Assembly (NCBI RefSeq): GCF_034262375.1
Contig: NZ_CP139558.1
Coordinates: 2,294,001-2,358,000, forward strand
Length of the DNA: 64,000 nucleotides
Reading direction: 5' to 3'
From: Mucilaginibacter sabulilitoris
GTDB lineage: Bacteria > Bacteroidota > Bacteroidia > Sphingobacteriales > Sphingobacteriaceae
The position numbers were made by a program, and so were the translations under genes. A model generated the notes under the pieces. It had not been told where the DNA came from, did not search any database, and saw nothing but the letters and a program-made list of their open reading frames with translations. This document shows positions 54,021 through 64,000 of the stretch, in pieces; the first letter of the stretch is position 1; each line of letters opens with the position of its first letter.

Positions 54021-56306
54021 TCAAAACGGATATCCGATAGCCAGGTTAAACACCGCATAGCGCGAGTTAAAGCCCCAGCGCTGTCCTTCCGGTAAATACG
54101 GCGTGCGGAGCGGATAACCCATATCTGTACGTAATACCAATACCGAAAGGTCAAAGCGCAAACCAAAACCTGCATCAACCGCAAAATTATTCAGGAAGTT
54201 TTTATTGAAGGCAGCTCCGGGACGTCCGCCATTATGTAGCAGCCAAATGTTACCGGCATCCACAAATAATGCACCACGCACAATACTGAATAGTTTTGGC
54301 CGATACTCCACATTTGCTTCAATTTTTATATCGCCAGATTCATCCGGCAGAAAATCGCCTGATGCGATAAGCGCTCTTGGATCGTATGAACCGGGACCTA
54401 ACGAACGAGCCTGAAAACCACGTAAACTGTTTGGTCCGCCTATGAAAAACTGCTGGCTGTAAGGCAGCTGCGTAGAGTTACCATAAGGTAAACCGACGCC
54501 TACTATTAATCTGCTGGCAAAGGTGCTGTTTGGTCCGGTTTTGTGAAAATACCTGATCTCATTTTCCAGTTTTACATATTGATTAAATATGGTGCCAAAA
54601 AGTGTTTTTGCTTTACCCGCCGTAGTATCGGCACCGGTAATTAAACCATAAATGTTATTTGATAAGCTTATTTTACCATTGTAGTATAGCGTATTGGTGC
54701 GGTAGTCTTCAGTAGTATTGGTAAAAGTATAACCGTAGCTTGGGCCTAAAGTAAACTGCTTATCAATGACATGCTGTAGCGCAGGATTTCGCGGTGTGCC
54801 AGGAGGCTTGTTTACATTGTTTATACTGTCTAAATAAAGCTTTGATACGCTTTGCGGGTTAACAAAAGTTACATTCAGTATATTGAGTTCATGCGTACGG
54901 TGAACATTCTCTTTCCACTGGTAACCGAATGACGCATTAAATGAATTTAGCGTGTATAGTTTTTGGCGGTTAACCAGCGTATACCCCAAAGTTAAGTTAG
55001 TATGCGGTATGTACGCATTATCAGCCTTGGGATATATAGGGCTTATAAACCGCGGCCATGAAATTGTTGTTTGTATACCGGCCTGGTAAACATTAAAACC
55101 GTTGTTGTTGCCGCCCACCTGTACGTCGGTGCTACCAAAAAGCGTTACTTTTAAAGCTTCACCTCCTTTAAACGCATTACGGTTTAGCCAGTTAAGGTTT
55201 ATCTGTGTACCCGTATAATTTGCCGATGTGGTGCGGCCCAGTAATTCCAGTTGTAGTGATTTCTTTTTATAAGGTGTTAAAAAGTAATATACATCCAACT
55301 TGGATGAATCTGCAGATACATCTTCAAACCGGTTCTTCACAAACTTATAGGGCCCTAAGTTTACAAAGCGGTTCAGGGAATTATTATGCGCAGTACGGTT
55401 GTACACTTCGCCCGGACGCATTAAAACGGTATTGGCAAAAATATAATTGTTAACTGTTTTTCTTTTTTCTACTACATTGTACCAGCGATATGGCTGCGCT
55501 ATATCCAGATTAAGGGAAGTATCGCGCAGCGTATAGCTTGGATACACATAAATTTTGTTGATGGTATATATAGTTTTTGCCCTGTCGGCCACTTCATTTT
55601 TAACGGCCACAAATATATCAACGTGATGGTCTGCTATGGTGCTGTCTACCCTCATGATCAGGTCTTCGGGTGCAAAATAATAAAAGCCCTCTTCCTTTAA
55701 ACGAGCGTCTATACGTATGCGCTCGTTTTTAATAACATCGAGATTGTAGTTGTTACCGGGTTTTAAAAACGTTTGGGCTGCAGTACCTGCCACAGCGGTA
55801 TCAATAGTTCCTTTACCGGGAGGGAATATCACCTTTCTTATTCTGTAAGCCGGTCCCGGTAAAGCGGTGTATACCGCCTTGGCAGTTTTGCTTTTGGGCT
55901 TACTTATCGTATCACCAGTTACCTGGGCCTGAAAATAGCTTTCGTTCTGCAGCCTGTTTTGCACTATGCTGCTGTTTTTTTCCAGATCAACAGCGCTTGC
56001 CAAAACAGGGGGCTCGCCAAATTTGGTGTTGAGCCAGTGAGCAAAACCCTTTGTTTTTTTTGTACGGGTTTTATTGTATATCCATAATTTTATCCTTAAG
56101 CCCAGTATAGCTCCATTAGGCTTAGGGCGTAATAAGGTTTGTAGCTCTTCACTTAAAGCTTTGGCATCACTCTTTTTAATGGCTGTATCCCGAACTTTCA
56201 CCTCGCCGCCTGTATAAAGTTTCTGACCCGGAAGCAGGTACTTTGTATTACTGCAGGCGCTTAGCAAGGCAGACACTATCAATATATATATAAAGTGTTT
56301 GAACAT
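54021..56306 (-). CDS. tamL: TamL: TamA/BamA-family outer-membrane lipoprotein
   Basis: 761 residues. A lipoprotein signal (LLSACSNTKYLLPGQKLY; Cys ~18) is followed by POTRA-type periplasmic domains and a C-terminal 16-strand BamA-like barrel with the conserved RGF motif (PNSLRGFQARSLGPG). The lipid anchor is the hallmark of Bacteroidota TamL. Its stop-to-start gap from tamB is 4 bp, and together they move material (proteins or lipids) between the membranes. Confidence 0.93.
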   Translation of the reverse strand: MFKHFIYILIVSALLSACSNTKYLLPGQKLYTGGEVKVRDTAIKKSDAKALSEELQTLLRPKPNGAILGLRIKLWIYNKTRTKKTKGFAHWLNTKFGEPPVLASAVDLEKNSSIVQNRLQNESYFQAQVTGDTISKPKSKTAKAVYTALPGPAYRIRKVIFPPGKGTIDTAVAGTAAQTFLKPGNNYNLDVIKNERIRIDARLKEEGFYYFAPEDLIMRVDSTIADHHVDIFVAVKNEVADRAKTIYTINKIYVYPSYTLRDTSLNLDIAQPYRWYNVVEKRKTVNNYIFANTVLMRPGEVYNRTAHNNSLNRFVNLGPYKFVKNRFEDVSADSSKLDVYYFLTPYKKKSLQLELLGRTTSANYTGTQINLNWLNRNAFKGGEALKVTLFGSTDVQVGGNNNGFNVYQAGIQTTISWPRFISPIYPKADNAYIPHTNLTLGYTLVNRQKLYTLNSFNASFGYQWKENVHRTHELNILNVTFVNPQSVSKLYLDSINNVNKPPGTPRNPALQHVIDKQFTLGPSYGYTFTNTTEDYRTNTLYYNGKISLSNNIYGLITGADTTAGKAKTLFGTIFNQYVKLENEIRYFHKTGPNSTFASRLIVGVGLPYGNSTQLPYSQQFFIGGPNSLRGFQARSLGPGSYDPRALIASGDFLPDESGDIKIEANVEYRPKLFSIVRGALFVDAGNIWLLHNGGRPGAAFNKNFLNNFAVDAGFGLRFDLSVLVLRTDMGYPLRTPYLPEGQRWGFNSRYAVFNLAIGYPF

Positions 56307-56310
56307 AAGC

Positions 56311-59300
56311 TTAATTTGTAGTAGTTTGTTGTTTTTTCTCCGGTTGTCTTTGTTCTTCAGTCTTTATCGCATCATCGTGAGCTTTCGCGGCATCATCCTG
56401 GGCTTTTTTCTTTGCCTTTTCCTGTTCCTTATAGCGCTGGCGTAATTGGCGTTCTTCTCTCGTGCGTTTGCGGAATATTTCCTTAAAACGATTATAATCA
56501 ACAGTAAGGGTGAACCCTAAGCCAGTTTCAATGATCTGGCCCTGTATTACTATAAATTCATCGCGGCGGTAAGCACGCAGGGCATACCGGCCGTCTTTAC
56601 TCAGTTTATAATTTACAGATACATCGCCGGCAATGTTACTGGCTTTTTGCCCTTGCTGGTTACCTTCCAGGTTAAAATTGTTACCTACGCTTACGGTAAG
56701 CCTGTCGTTCAGGAAACGTTTGGATATGCCTACATTAAGGTCCGTTCGGTTGGTTGCAGTGCCCGATGAATAATCTTCGCCCGATGTTAACCCGAAGTTC
56801 AGGTCTACGCCTTCTATCAGGTTACCGGCCAACCGGTTTAGCTGATCTGATAGCAGACTGCTCACACTGTTACGCACAATGCCTTCAACACTGGTTCCGG
56901 CTCCCTGGCTTTGTAGCGGGTTATCGCCAATAAAATGCCCCAACACCAGTACGCCCAGCACCTGTTTGTTCATTTCGTTTGGATCTTGCCGAACTTGTGC
57001 CAGGCGGGTATTTACGGTATTGGTAACATCGCTTGATACGGTGTAGTTGCTATCAGGTAATATAATATCAAAGCTGATATCGGGTGTAAGCAGCTGGTTT
57101 TTAAGTTTAAGGTTTACGTTAAACGGCAGCTTTTGCTTATACATCGTCGAGTTTGTCGCATCTATTTGGTTTTCTACCAGATCGATAGGTGGAACGTTGG
57201 CTACGTAAATAGCAGTAAGGTCAATATTGGCGCTGGTTGGGTCGCCGGTCCAAACAATGGTACTGCCTTGCTTAAAGTTAAATTTGCGTTTTACGGTTGC
57301 ATATGATAATTCATACGAACCCGAATTTACTACGTAAGTACCGGTGAGGTTAGTTTTGCCACTTGGGTCAATACCACCGTTTAAGTTCGCTTCGCCTTTC
57401 AGGTGAACCACGTCGCCATTGCTTTCATCAATCACGATGGTAAAGGCGGCGTTTTTATTTACAATGATATTTGCCGATACATCCATACCGGTAACATCTG
57501 ATTTTTTTAATGAATCGAGCTGTTTGGCCAGCAGGATGGAATCCAGTTTCGGAGCGTTCTGATCAATAAATTCTACTACGCCTTTACGGTCTTCCACACT
57601 TGGGTCGGTAGTGGGCAGTACTATTGTCATATCAGTTTTTTCGTTAACTGTCAAGTTGGCATCCACAACAGGCTTGTCCATATTGCCGCGTATTTTAACA
57701 CGTGTATCCATGAACAATTTGCCGTAGTATAACTTGTTATCAGCTTGGGTAGAATTCATTACCCTGAAGTTCCGGGCATTAATATCCAGCCCGAAAGCAA
57801 AATCGGTGTAGGTTTTGGTGAAAATGCTACCGCTAATAACCGCTTTGTTATTAGTTGAGTCAACCAGTGTAAAATCATTAAAACGGATACCTTCATCGTT
57901 AAAGGTGATGCTTTCCTGCGGCATGCGGAAGTAGGAGTTGAGCATAGCCACATTAAAGCCAACCTTATTAAAATGGATATCGCCCCGCACGGCGGGCGCC
58001 GTGGTGGTTCCTGCTATTTTTAACTGCCCTGTAATATTACCCGATGAGTTGCGCAAACTGCCGAAGCTAAAGCCCTCAATGCTCTTCATGCTCAGGTTTA
58101 CAATGTTCAGGTTCATATCAAACCTGCTTTCGGGGCTGGTGTAATACATGCCAGTCAGATCAACCTGGTTGCCTTTGCCGGTTATGCTCATGCTGGCAGC
58201 ATAGGCGTTTTCGGTTTGATTATTTACCTTCAGTGCAATATTACCTACCGTATCACCTTTAAAATTAAAGTCGTGCACATCAATCGCCGCTGTAAATAGG
58301 GGGGATTTTTGCAAATTACTGATCTCGGCTTTGCCATCAATAACACCGCCCACTAGCAGCGAATCCTGCTTAGCCATTTTAGTAAGGGCCTCTATCCGGA
58401 AGTTATTAAAGTTTACTGTAATTGGCGCATTAAATTCCTGCGGGTTACTGTTAACGCTAAGCACCTGGTTGGCATTGGTAATCGTAAAATTATGAGCCAG
58501 TATGCCTTTAGGGCCATATTGCAAATAATTATCAGCGTTAGCGGTCCAGGGTAAATAATCGAGCAACAGGCCGTCTTTTGCAAAGCTAAACTGGTACTGA
58601 TTGGGCAGAATACTGAACAAGCCAGCAATACGATAACGTTCTTTTTTCTCAGCATCGCGCACCTGCAAACTTATATCCAGTTTATTATCCTGCGCCTTAC
58701 CCGAAAGGCTTGTATATAAAAGCTCCAAGGATGAACCCACCCTGATCTTATCAACACCGAAATTATAATTTAAGGCATTGTTAGCGGTATTGATATCTAG
58801 TTTAACATTGTCTACCGTATTGGTACCATAAACAACTTTTGGTGCTGAGCCATTTACTACCAGCTCACCACTTTGGCTGTTAAAGCTGCCTTTAAGCTGT
58901 ACCGGGTCAAGCTCTTTCAGGTCGGGTACAAACTGGGTAAGCAGTGGGGTTTTAACCAGCTTTGCATCAAATACAAATTGCTGTGGTGAGTATCGAGTAG
59001 TGAGTGGTGGGTGGTCAGTTGTGGGTTTATTTTTTTGATTGACTTTTAACTTTTGACTTTTAACAGTTGCTTGCTGCCCGCCGGCAATGGCGGTATTAAA
59101 ATACTTATTAACTACATCCTGCATGGCATCGCCTATTTGGGTAAGCTTGTATTTGCCGGCCATGTGGGCTGTCATGATGGGCGTTTTTAAGCGCAATGTG
59201 CTGCTGTCGGCATTAGCGGTCGATTTCAGGCTTACGGTATCCAGTTGTATACGCTGACCTTTATTAACCACCAGCAGGTCGGTTGCGAGTATATCGGCAT

Positions 59301-61518
59301 TCAGGTAGTCAGGATCGGCAGTGGGTACATTAGCTATCAGTTTGCCATGAAAGCGCATATCGTCCTTCACAAAATTCAGCTTCTGCAGATTGATGCTATC
59401 TATTAATAAAGTACCGTTAACTGATGGATACTTCTTATTTAAGTTAGCCTTAGCATCTACATTGAAATTAATATTGGGGTCTTTCATGCGGGCAAGTATG
59501 GTATAATTGCCATTGCTTGAAGTGCCTTTCATGACCAGGTTTTGATAAGTATATCCTTTTACGTATGCTTTTTTGAGATTGCCGTTAAACCGTATGCTGG
59601 CCTTTTTAGGATCAAGGCTTACGCCTTTCAAATCGGCACTCATGGTAATTTTACCAACCATTTGCGGTTGCTTGGTTAGGGCTCCTACATTAAGGTCATT
59701 GGCTTTAATGCTGGCGGTATAACGTTCAGCCCCTTTGTGTTTACCATTTTTCATGGCTGCAATCAGGTCGACAGTACCGTAGCTGCTGCGCAGGCCCATT
59801 TTGGTATCAAAATCGGTCATGCCGCCTTTGAATGTGCCTTTCAGGTTCATCTTTTCGGGGATGCTTACGTTGGGAGGGATGCTACCTGCCGGTGCAAGTT
59901 TGGCAATATCTGTACGACTGGTTGTGAAATCGGCGATGTTAATATCAAAGTAGGCCTTGTTTACATCGGGCAGGCCTTTCATTTTGGCCGATGCTTTAAT
60001 GTGGGTACTGCTTAGTCCGGTTACTTCCAGATTAGGGATTTCGAGGTTATTTACCTGTCCGCGTACCTTGCCGTTTATTTTAAAAACAGTACCCGGCGAA
60101 CTTTTGAAAGGCTCCATAGTAGCCATAGTTGGCATCAGCAATAAAACGTCTTTTAAACCCAAACGGCTCCCATCCAGATTGGCGTTTATACCCAGCGCGC
60201 CAATGTTTTTGGTAATTGCATCGATAGACGGGTAGCGCACTTGTACTGATTTTTGCAGCACGGTTTGTGGCGTTTCCAGCAACAGGTCGTTCATGTACGC
60301 ATTAGTTGGCCCGTAAAAAAATACTGTGTGGAATTTGTTGATCTTTAGGCCGCTTTTTTCATTAAAAGAGAAAGAGTTTATTTTGCCCGAAATGGTATCG
60401 GGACTGTAAGAAATATTTTCGGCTTCGGCGTTGAGGTTGCGCATATCCATGTGCCCGAAATCAAGTCCTTTAGGTATGGCTTTCTGCGCTTCGTTATCAA
60501 ATTTTATATTGTCATTGGTAAAGCTCACCTTACCCAGGGTCACCGCCCATTTTGAAGTTTGCGGAAATGACATCAGGGTATCCAGCTTTTTGGCGGTTTT
60601 TGTAATGGCTTTTTGCACCGTTTTTGGTTTGGCCAGGCTTAAAGCGGCTTTGGTATCATTCAGTTCGATGCTTTGGATGCCTACCTTTTGGTTTTTAAGG
60701 TCTACCTTATCCATATTAACCAAAAACTTGTTTAGGTTAACATTGGCGGTCATTTCGCTGCTCTGGTAGTCTACCTTTATTTTTGAAACATCTATAACCC
60801 CCAGATTAAGATCCATATTGAGAGGAGTGGTGGCTGTATCAACAGCAGCTGCCTGCGCTATTGATGAACCTGCCGGGGTTTGAATGATACGAGCGTTAAC
60901 ATCAGACAGAGTGATACGAGGTATGGTAAACTTCATTTTATCCATATCAAAATCCTTAATACGGGTATCAAAGTGCCCAAGTAAAAAACGTACGTCGTTG
61001 CCAGTGGTAAGATCCTTGTATTTGATATTGATCCTGTCGAGGATGATCTTATCCAGCGAGAACTTCATGGTTGATGTGGTATCCTCTGGTTTTACCTCTT
61101 TCTTTTGTTCGCCCACAAAGGCTTTGATGATATAATCGAAGTTAAAAACACTATCTGCCCCGCGGCTTACATTGGCGGTAATACCCTGCAGGTTTATTTC
61201 GTTAATTTCTACTTTATTATGGAGAAGTTTAAAAAGACTGATATCTACCTTTAAATTATCGCCGGCAATCAGGGTGTCTTTTTTCTGGTCTTCGAAATAA
61301 ACGTCCTGCAATACCAGGAGCTTGGGCAGGCCAAGGCTGATGTGGCCAATTTGTACTTTGGTATGAATTTTTCCCTGTAAAAAATTTACTGCTTTGTCTT
61401 TGGCGAAATTCTGTACAGCAGGAACCTGTATTAAAATAACTACAAGCAACACCAGAAATATGACACTTGCGATTATCCAGAGTATTGTTTTTAGGGCTAT
61501 TCGTCCAAATTTTTTCAA
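56311..61518 (-). CDS. tamB: TamB-like intermembrane translocation protein
   Basis: 1735 residues: one N-terminal membrane anchor (LKTILWIIASVIFLVLLVVILIQ), a very long beta-rich AsmA/DUF490 groove, and the C-terminal TamB domain (EGIVRNSVSSLLSDQLNRLAG). The C-terminal tail is Lys/Glu/Gln-rich. The start is TTG; no ATG exists between the upstream stop and the membrane helix. It carries an unusual hydrophilic insert near residues 820-845 that derives from intergenic-type repeat DNA. It is transcribed with tamL. Confidence 0.93.
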   Translation of the reverse strand: MKKFGRIALKTILWIIASVIFLVLLVVILIQVPAVQNFAKDKAVNFLQGKIHTKVQIGHISLGLPKLLVLQDVYFEDQKKDTLIAGDNLKVDISLFKLLHNKVEINEINLQGITANVSRGADSVFNFDYIIKAFVGEQKKEVKPEDTTSTMKFSLDKIILDRINIKYKDLTTGNDVRFLLGHFDTRIKDFDMDKMKFTIPRITLSDVNARIIQTPAGSSIAQAAAVDTATTPLNMDLNLGVIDVSKIKVDYQSSEMTANVNLNKFLVNMDKVDLKNQKVGIQSIELNDTKAALSLAKPKTVQKAITKTAKKLDTLMSFPQTSKWAVTLGKVSFTNDNIKFDNEAQKAIPKGLDFGHMDMRNLNAEAENISYSPDTISGKINSFSFNEKSGLKINKFHTVFFYGPTNAYMNDLLLETPQTVLQKSVQVRYPSIDAITKNIGALGINANLDGSRLGLKDVLLLMPTMATMEPFKSSPGTVFKINGKVRGQVNNLEIPNLEVTGLSSTHIKASAKMKGLPDVNKAYFDINIADFTTSRTDIAKLAPAGSIPPNVSIPEKMNLKGTFKGGMTDFDTKMGLRSSYGTVDLIAAMKNGKHKGAERYTASIKANDLNVGALTKQPQMVGKITMSADLKGVSLDPKKASIRFNGNLKKAYVKGYTYQNLVMKGTSSNGNYTILARMKDPNINFNVDAKANLNKKYPSVNGTLLIDSINLQKLNFVKDDMRFHGKLIANVPTADPDYLNADILATDLLVVNKGQRIQLDTVSLKSTANADSSTLRLKTPIMTAHMAGKYKLTQIGDAMQDVVNKYFNTAIAGGQQATVKSQKLKVNQKNKPTTDHPPLTTRYSPQQFVFDAKLVKTPLLTQFVPDLKELDPVQLKGSFNSQSGELVVNGSAPKVVYGTNTVDNVKLDINTANNALNYNFGVDKIRVGSSLELLYTSLSGKAQDNKLDISLQVRDAEKKERYRIAGLFSILPNQYQFSFAKDGLLLDYLPWTANADNYLQYGPKGILAHNFTITNANQVLSVNSNPQEFNAPITVNFNNFRIEALTKMAKQDSLLVGGVIDGKAEISNLQKSPLFTAAIDVHDFNFKGDTVGNIALKVNNQTENAYAASMSITGKGNQVDLTGMYYTSPESRFDMNLNIVNLSMKSIEGFSFGSLRNSSGNITGQLKIAGTTTAPAVRGDIHFNKVGFNVAMLNSYFRMPQESITFNDEGIRFNDFTLVDSTNNKAVISGSIFTKTYTDFAFGLDINARNFRVMNSTQADNKLYYGKLFMDTRVKIRGNMDKPVVDANLTVNEKTDMTIVLPTTDPSVEDRKGVVEFIDQNAPKLDSILLAKQLDSLKKSDVTGMDVSANIIVNKNAAFTIVIDESNGDVVHLKGEANLNGGIDPSGKTNLTGTYVVNSGSYELSYATVKRKFNFKQGSTIVWTGDPTSANIDLTAIYVANVPPIDLVENQIDATNSTMYKQKLPFNVNLKLKNQLLTPDISFDIILPDSNYTVSSDVTNTVNTRLAQVRQDPNEMNKQVLGVLVLGHFIGDNPLQSQGAGTSVEGIVRNSVSSLLSDQLNRLAGNLIEGVDLNFGLTSGEDYSSGTATNRTDLNVGISKRFLNDRLTVSVGNNFNLEGNQQGQKASNIAGDVSVNYKLSKDGRYALRAYRRDEFIVIQGQIIETGLGFTLTVDYNRFKEIFRKRTREERQLRQRYKEQEKAKKKAQDDAAKAHDDAIKTEEQRQPEKKQQTTTN
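58984..59065. repeat. Intergenic-type repeat inside tamB coding sequence
   Basis: The plus-strand text gagtagtgagtggtgggtgg and then cttttaacttttgactttta has the flavour of simple intergenic repeats (compare 43627-43713). It is in frame and encodes a polar Lys/Pro/Thr-rich segment that interrupts the beta pattern of TamB. Confidence 0.6.
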
Positions 61519-61730
61519 TTGTATACGTTTTTCAAGGGTGATGTCGTTTATACACTTAGTTTATCAAATAACATGCTACTTATTGGTTCTGCTAAGATGT
61601 ATTGTTTAGCGGTAAATGTCCTTAACAATAGTGGATCGGCTGCTATTTATTCTGTTCGCTTCTTATATAGTTACGCAATAAATATATCGTTTGTTTTTTC
61701 AACATATAATAACGCAAAGTTGTTTTTTAA

Positions 61731-61738
61731 TAACTTTG
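61731..61738 (+). promoter_or_regulatory. -7 box (TAACTTTG) of dnaE
   Basis: Exact fit to TAnnTTTG, 33 bp upstream of ATG 61772. No clear -33 TTTG at proper spacing. Confidence 0.5.
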
Positions 61739-61771
61739 TATTCTACCAGATTTTGTTGAAAAGGATTAATT

Positions 61772-64000
61772 ATGCCAGATTTTTCTCACTTACACGTACA
61801 CACCCAGTTTTCCTTACTTGACGGTGCCGCCGATATATCAAAGCTGTATAAAAAGGCTGCTGCCGATGGGATGAAAGCGCTGGCCATAACCGATCATGGC
61901 AACATGTTCGGGGTGTTTAAGTTTGTTGCCGAAGCCGGTAAACATAATGTAAAACCCATTGTAGGCTGCGAATTTTACGTAGTAGAAGACCGCCATAAAA
62001 AGCAATTCACCAAAGAGAAAAAGGACGTACGCCGCCACCAGCTGATGCTGGCCAAAAACCCCGAAGGCTATAAAAACCTGGTGAAACTGTGCTCTTTGGG
62101 TTATATGGAAGGCTTGTACAGCAAATGGCCGCGTATTGATAAAGAACTGATATTAAAATATCATAAAGGCTTAATAGCTACCACCTGTTGCATTGGCGCA
62201 TCGGTACCGCAGGCTATATTAAGAGAAACCCCTGAAAAGGCTGAAGAAGAATTTAAATGGTGGCTTGATCTGTTTGGCGAAGATTTTTATATCGAACTAC
62301 AGCGCCATGATATCCCGGAGCAAACTACTATTAATAATGTATTGCTTACCTATGCTAAAAAATATAATGTAAAGGTAATATGCTCCAATGATTCACATTA
62401 TGTAGATCAGCAGGACTCCAACGCGCACGATATTTTGCTTTGTGTAAATACCGGCGATATGCAGAGCACCCCAATAGCTACTGATGAAGAAGGTGGCCGG
62501 GGCTATCGTTTCGGGTTCCCGAATGACCAGTTTTATTTTAAAACACAGGCCGAAATGGGCAGTCTGTTTAACGACGTTCCTGAATCATTGGATAATACCA
62601 ACGAGATTGTGGATAAGGTGGAAGTGCTGAAACTGAAGCGTGATATCCTGTTGCCCAACTTTGTTATCCCTGATGAATTTAAGATTCACAATACCCCTGA
62701 TGCCGATACGCTTAACCAGTGGGAATATTTAAAACATTTAACGTTTACCGGTGCTAAAGAGCGCTATATAGATATTTCGCCGGAGACGGAAGAACGTATC
62801 AATTTTGAGCTGTTCACTATACGTACCATGGGTTTTGCCGGTTACTTCCTGATTGTGGCCGACTTTATTAAGCATGGCCGGGATATCGGTGTATTTATTG
62901 GTCCGGGTCGTGGTTCGGCAGCCGGATCGGTGGTGGCCTATTGTACGGGGATCACCAATATCGATCCGATGAAATATAATCTCTTGTTCGAGAGGTTCCT
63001 TAACCCGGATCGTAAATCAATGCCCGATATTGATACCGACTTTGACGATGCCGGCCGCCAAAAAGTTATTGACTATGTGGTAGAAAAATATGGCAAAAAC
63101 CAGGTAGCACAGATTATTACCTATGGTTCAATGGCTGCCCGCACCAGTATACAGGACGTTGGGCGTGTACTGGATATTCCGCTATCTGAAATGACCGCTA
63201 TTAAAAAGCTGGTTCCTGATACTTTGGGTATTACTTTAAAGGAAGCTATTGAACAGGTACCCGAGCTAAAAGAAATATTAAACGGAAACGATTTACGTGC
63301 CCAGGTATTGCGCGAGGCCGAAAAGCTGGAAGGCTCGGTACGTAATACCGGTGTACATGCTGCAGGCATCATCATTGCTCCTTATGACCTTACGGATATT
63401 GTTCCGGTGGCTACCGCTAAGGACTCTGACCTGTTGGTTACCCAGTATGACGGCCGTGTGATTGAGGATGCAGGCGTTATTAAGATGGACTTTTTGGGTC
63501 TTAAAACCCTTACTATTATTAAGGACGCGCTGAGGATGATCAAGCAAAATCACGGCGTAAGCATTGATATTGATTACATTCCGCTTGATGACCAGGAAAC
63601 TTATGAACTTTATCAACGTGGAGATACCAACGGTACTTTCCAGTTTGAAAGTGATGGTATGCAAATGTACCTGCGCGACCTGAAGCCAGATAAGTTTGAA
63701 GACTTAATTGCTATGAACGCACTGTACCGCCCGGGGCCGATAGAGTACATACCCAACTTTATTAAACGTAAACACGGGCAGGAACCTATTGTATTTGACC
63801 TTGCGGATATGGAGGAGTACCTGGGCGAAACCTACGGTATTACCGTGTACCAGGAACAGGTGATGCTTTTATCGCAAAAACTGGCCGGCTTTAGTAAAGG
63901 CGATGCCGATGTTTTGCGTAAGGCCATGGGTAAAAAGCAAATTGAGGTATTGAATAAAATGGAGGCCCAGTTTATGGACGGAGCCATTGCGAAAGGGCAC
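61772..64000 (+). CDS. dnaE: DNA polymerase III alpha subunit (3' end outside window)
   Basis: Main replicative polymerase, C-family. 743 residues are visible and the frame is open at the window edge. The N-terminal PHP domain has HLHVHTQFSLLDG and ITDHGNMFG. The polymerase palm has GPGRGSAAGSVVAYCTGI and the catalytic aspartates in MPDIDTDFDD. Further on VRNTGVHAAGIIIAP and MNALYRPGPIEYIP are typical. Total length should be near 1200-1450, so 450 or more residues are missing. It is divergent from tamB. Confidence 0.97.
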   Translation, partial: MPDFSHLHVHTQFSLLDGAADISKLYKKAAADGMKALAITDHGNMFGVFKFVAEAGKHNVKPIVGCEFYVVEDRHKKQFTKEKKDVRRHQLMLAKNPEGYKNLVKLCSLGYMEGLYSKWPRIDKELILKYHKGLIATTCCIGASVPQAILRETPEKAEEEFKWWLDLFGEDFYIELQRHDIPEQTTINNVLLTYAKKYNVKVICSNDSHYVDQQDSNAHDILLCVNTGDMQSTPIATDEEGGRGYRFGFPNDQFYFKTQAEMGSLFNDVPESLDNTNEIVDKVEVLKLKRDILLPNFVIPDEFKIHNTPDADTLNQWEYLKHLTFTGAKERYIDISPETEERINFELFTIRTMGFAGYFLIVADFIKHGRDIGVFIGPGRGSAAGSVVAYCTGITNIDPMKYNLLFERFLNPDRKSMPDIDTDFDDAGRQKVIDYVVEKYGKNQVAQIITYGSMAARTSIQDVGRVLDIPLSEMTAIKKLVPDTLGITLKEAIEQVPELKEILNGNDLRAQVLREAEKLEGSVRNTGVHAAGIIIAPYDLTDIVPVATAKDSDLLVTQYDGRVIEDAGVIKMDFLGLKTLTIIKDALRMIKQNHGVSIDIDYIPLDDQETYELYQRGDTNGTFQFESDGMQMYLRDLKPDKFEDLIAMNALYRPGPIEYIPNFIKRKHGQEPIVFDLADMEEYLGETYGITVYQEQVMLLSQKLAGFSKGDADVLRKAMGKKQIEVLNKMEAQFMDGAIAKGH

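Overview
The window looks like a chromosomal segment of a Bacteroidota member, most likely Sphingobacteriaceae of a Mucilaginibacter/Pedobacter type. The reasons are the TamL-TamB pair with a lipoprotein TamL, Bacteroidota-style -7 boxes (TAnnTTTG) in front of many genes, the near absence of Shine-Dalgarno sequences, Bacteroidota-style secreted RHS proteins, and a REP-like palindrome. The taxon is an inference from gene content; no rRNA is present.

Layout. 1-4.6 kb: nucleotide-sugar genes for surface polysaccharide (manC, cut by the window edge; fcl; rfbC; rfbD; rfbA). 5.3-10.9 kb: housekeeping genes on the minus strand (cysN, cysD, miaA, a pRiA4b ORF-3-like protein, cca). 11.6-17.7 kb: the plus-strand arm of a type II secretion / type IV pilus-like system (pseudopilin G, prepilin peptidase, ATPase E, secretin D, L and M). 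35.8-41.1 kb: the complementary minus-strand arm (F, J, I, a K-like protein, a MORN-like protein, a C-like protein, a fibronectin-type lipoprotein). Neither arm is complete alone; together they make nearly a whole machine. 42.1-64 kb: core genes (tsaC, glycosyltransferase 9, dapD, a HAD-NeuB fusion, an Hsp15-like gene, a nucleoside deaminase, a Skp-like gene, gyrB, tamL, tamB, dnaE cut by the window edge).

Between the two secretion arms (17.7-35.8 kb) lies an accessory island made of broken and intact mobile or conflict genes: a radC 3' fragment, a FISUMP fragment, a WGR-like protein, a DUF234-type AAA ATPase with a striking twin-dyad operator, a tripartite HipB-HipS-HipT toxin-antitoxin operon behind four operators spaced exactly 40 bp apart, a frameshifted AbiEii relic, a 5'-truncated metallophosphoesterase, and a secreted polymorphic toxin locus (two paralogous fibre-like proteins, two giant RHS proteins, a JAB-like toxin tip, and a candidate immunity protein). 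The island ends with an intact radC and a 44-bp piece matching the 3' half of a tRNA-Val(UAC) gene, which looks like an integration scar. A third, degraded radC copy lies beyond the far end of the secretion cluster.

The most notable points are the split secretion locus with radC and tRNA debris at its joints, the HipBST operon with phased operators, the twin 9-18-9 dyads at the ATPase promoter, the JAB-tipped RHS toxin with its neighbour, the one-polypeptide nonulosonate phosphatase/synthase, and an intergenic-type repeat that appears to have become coding sequence inside tamB.
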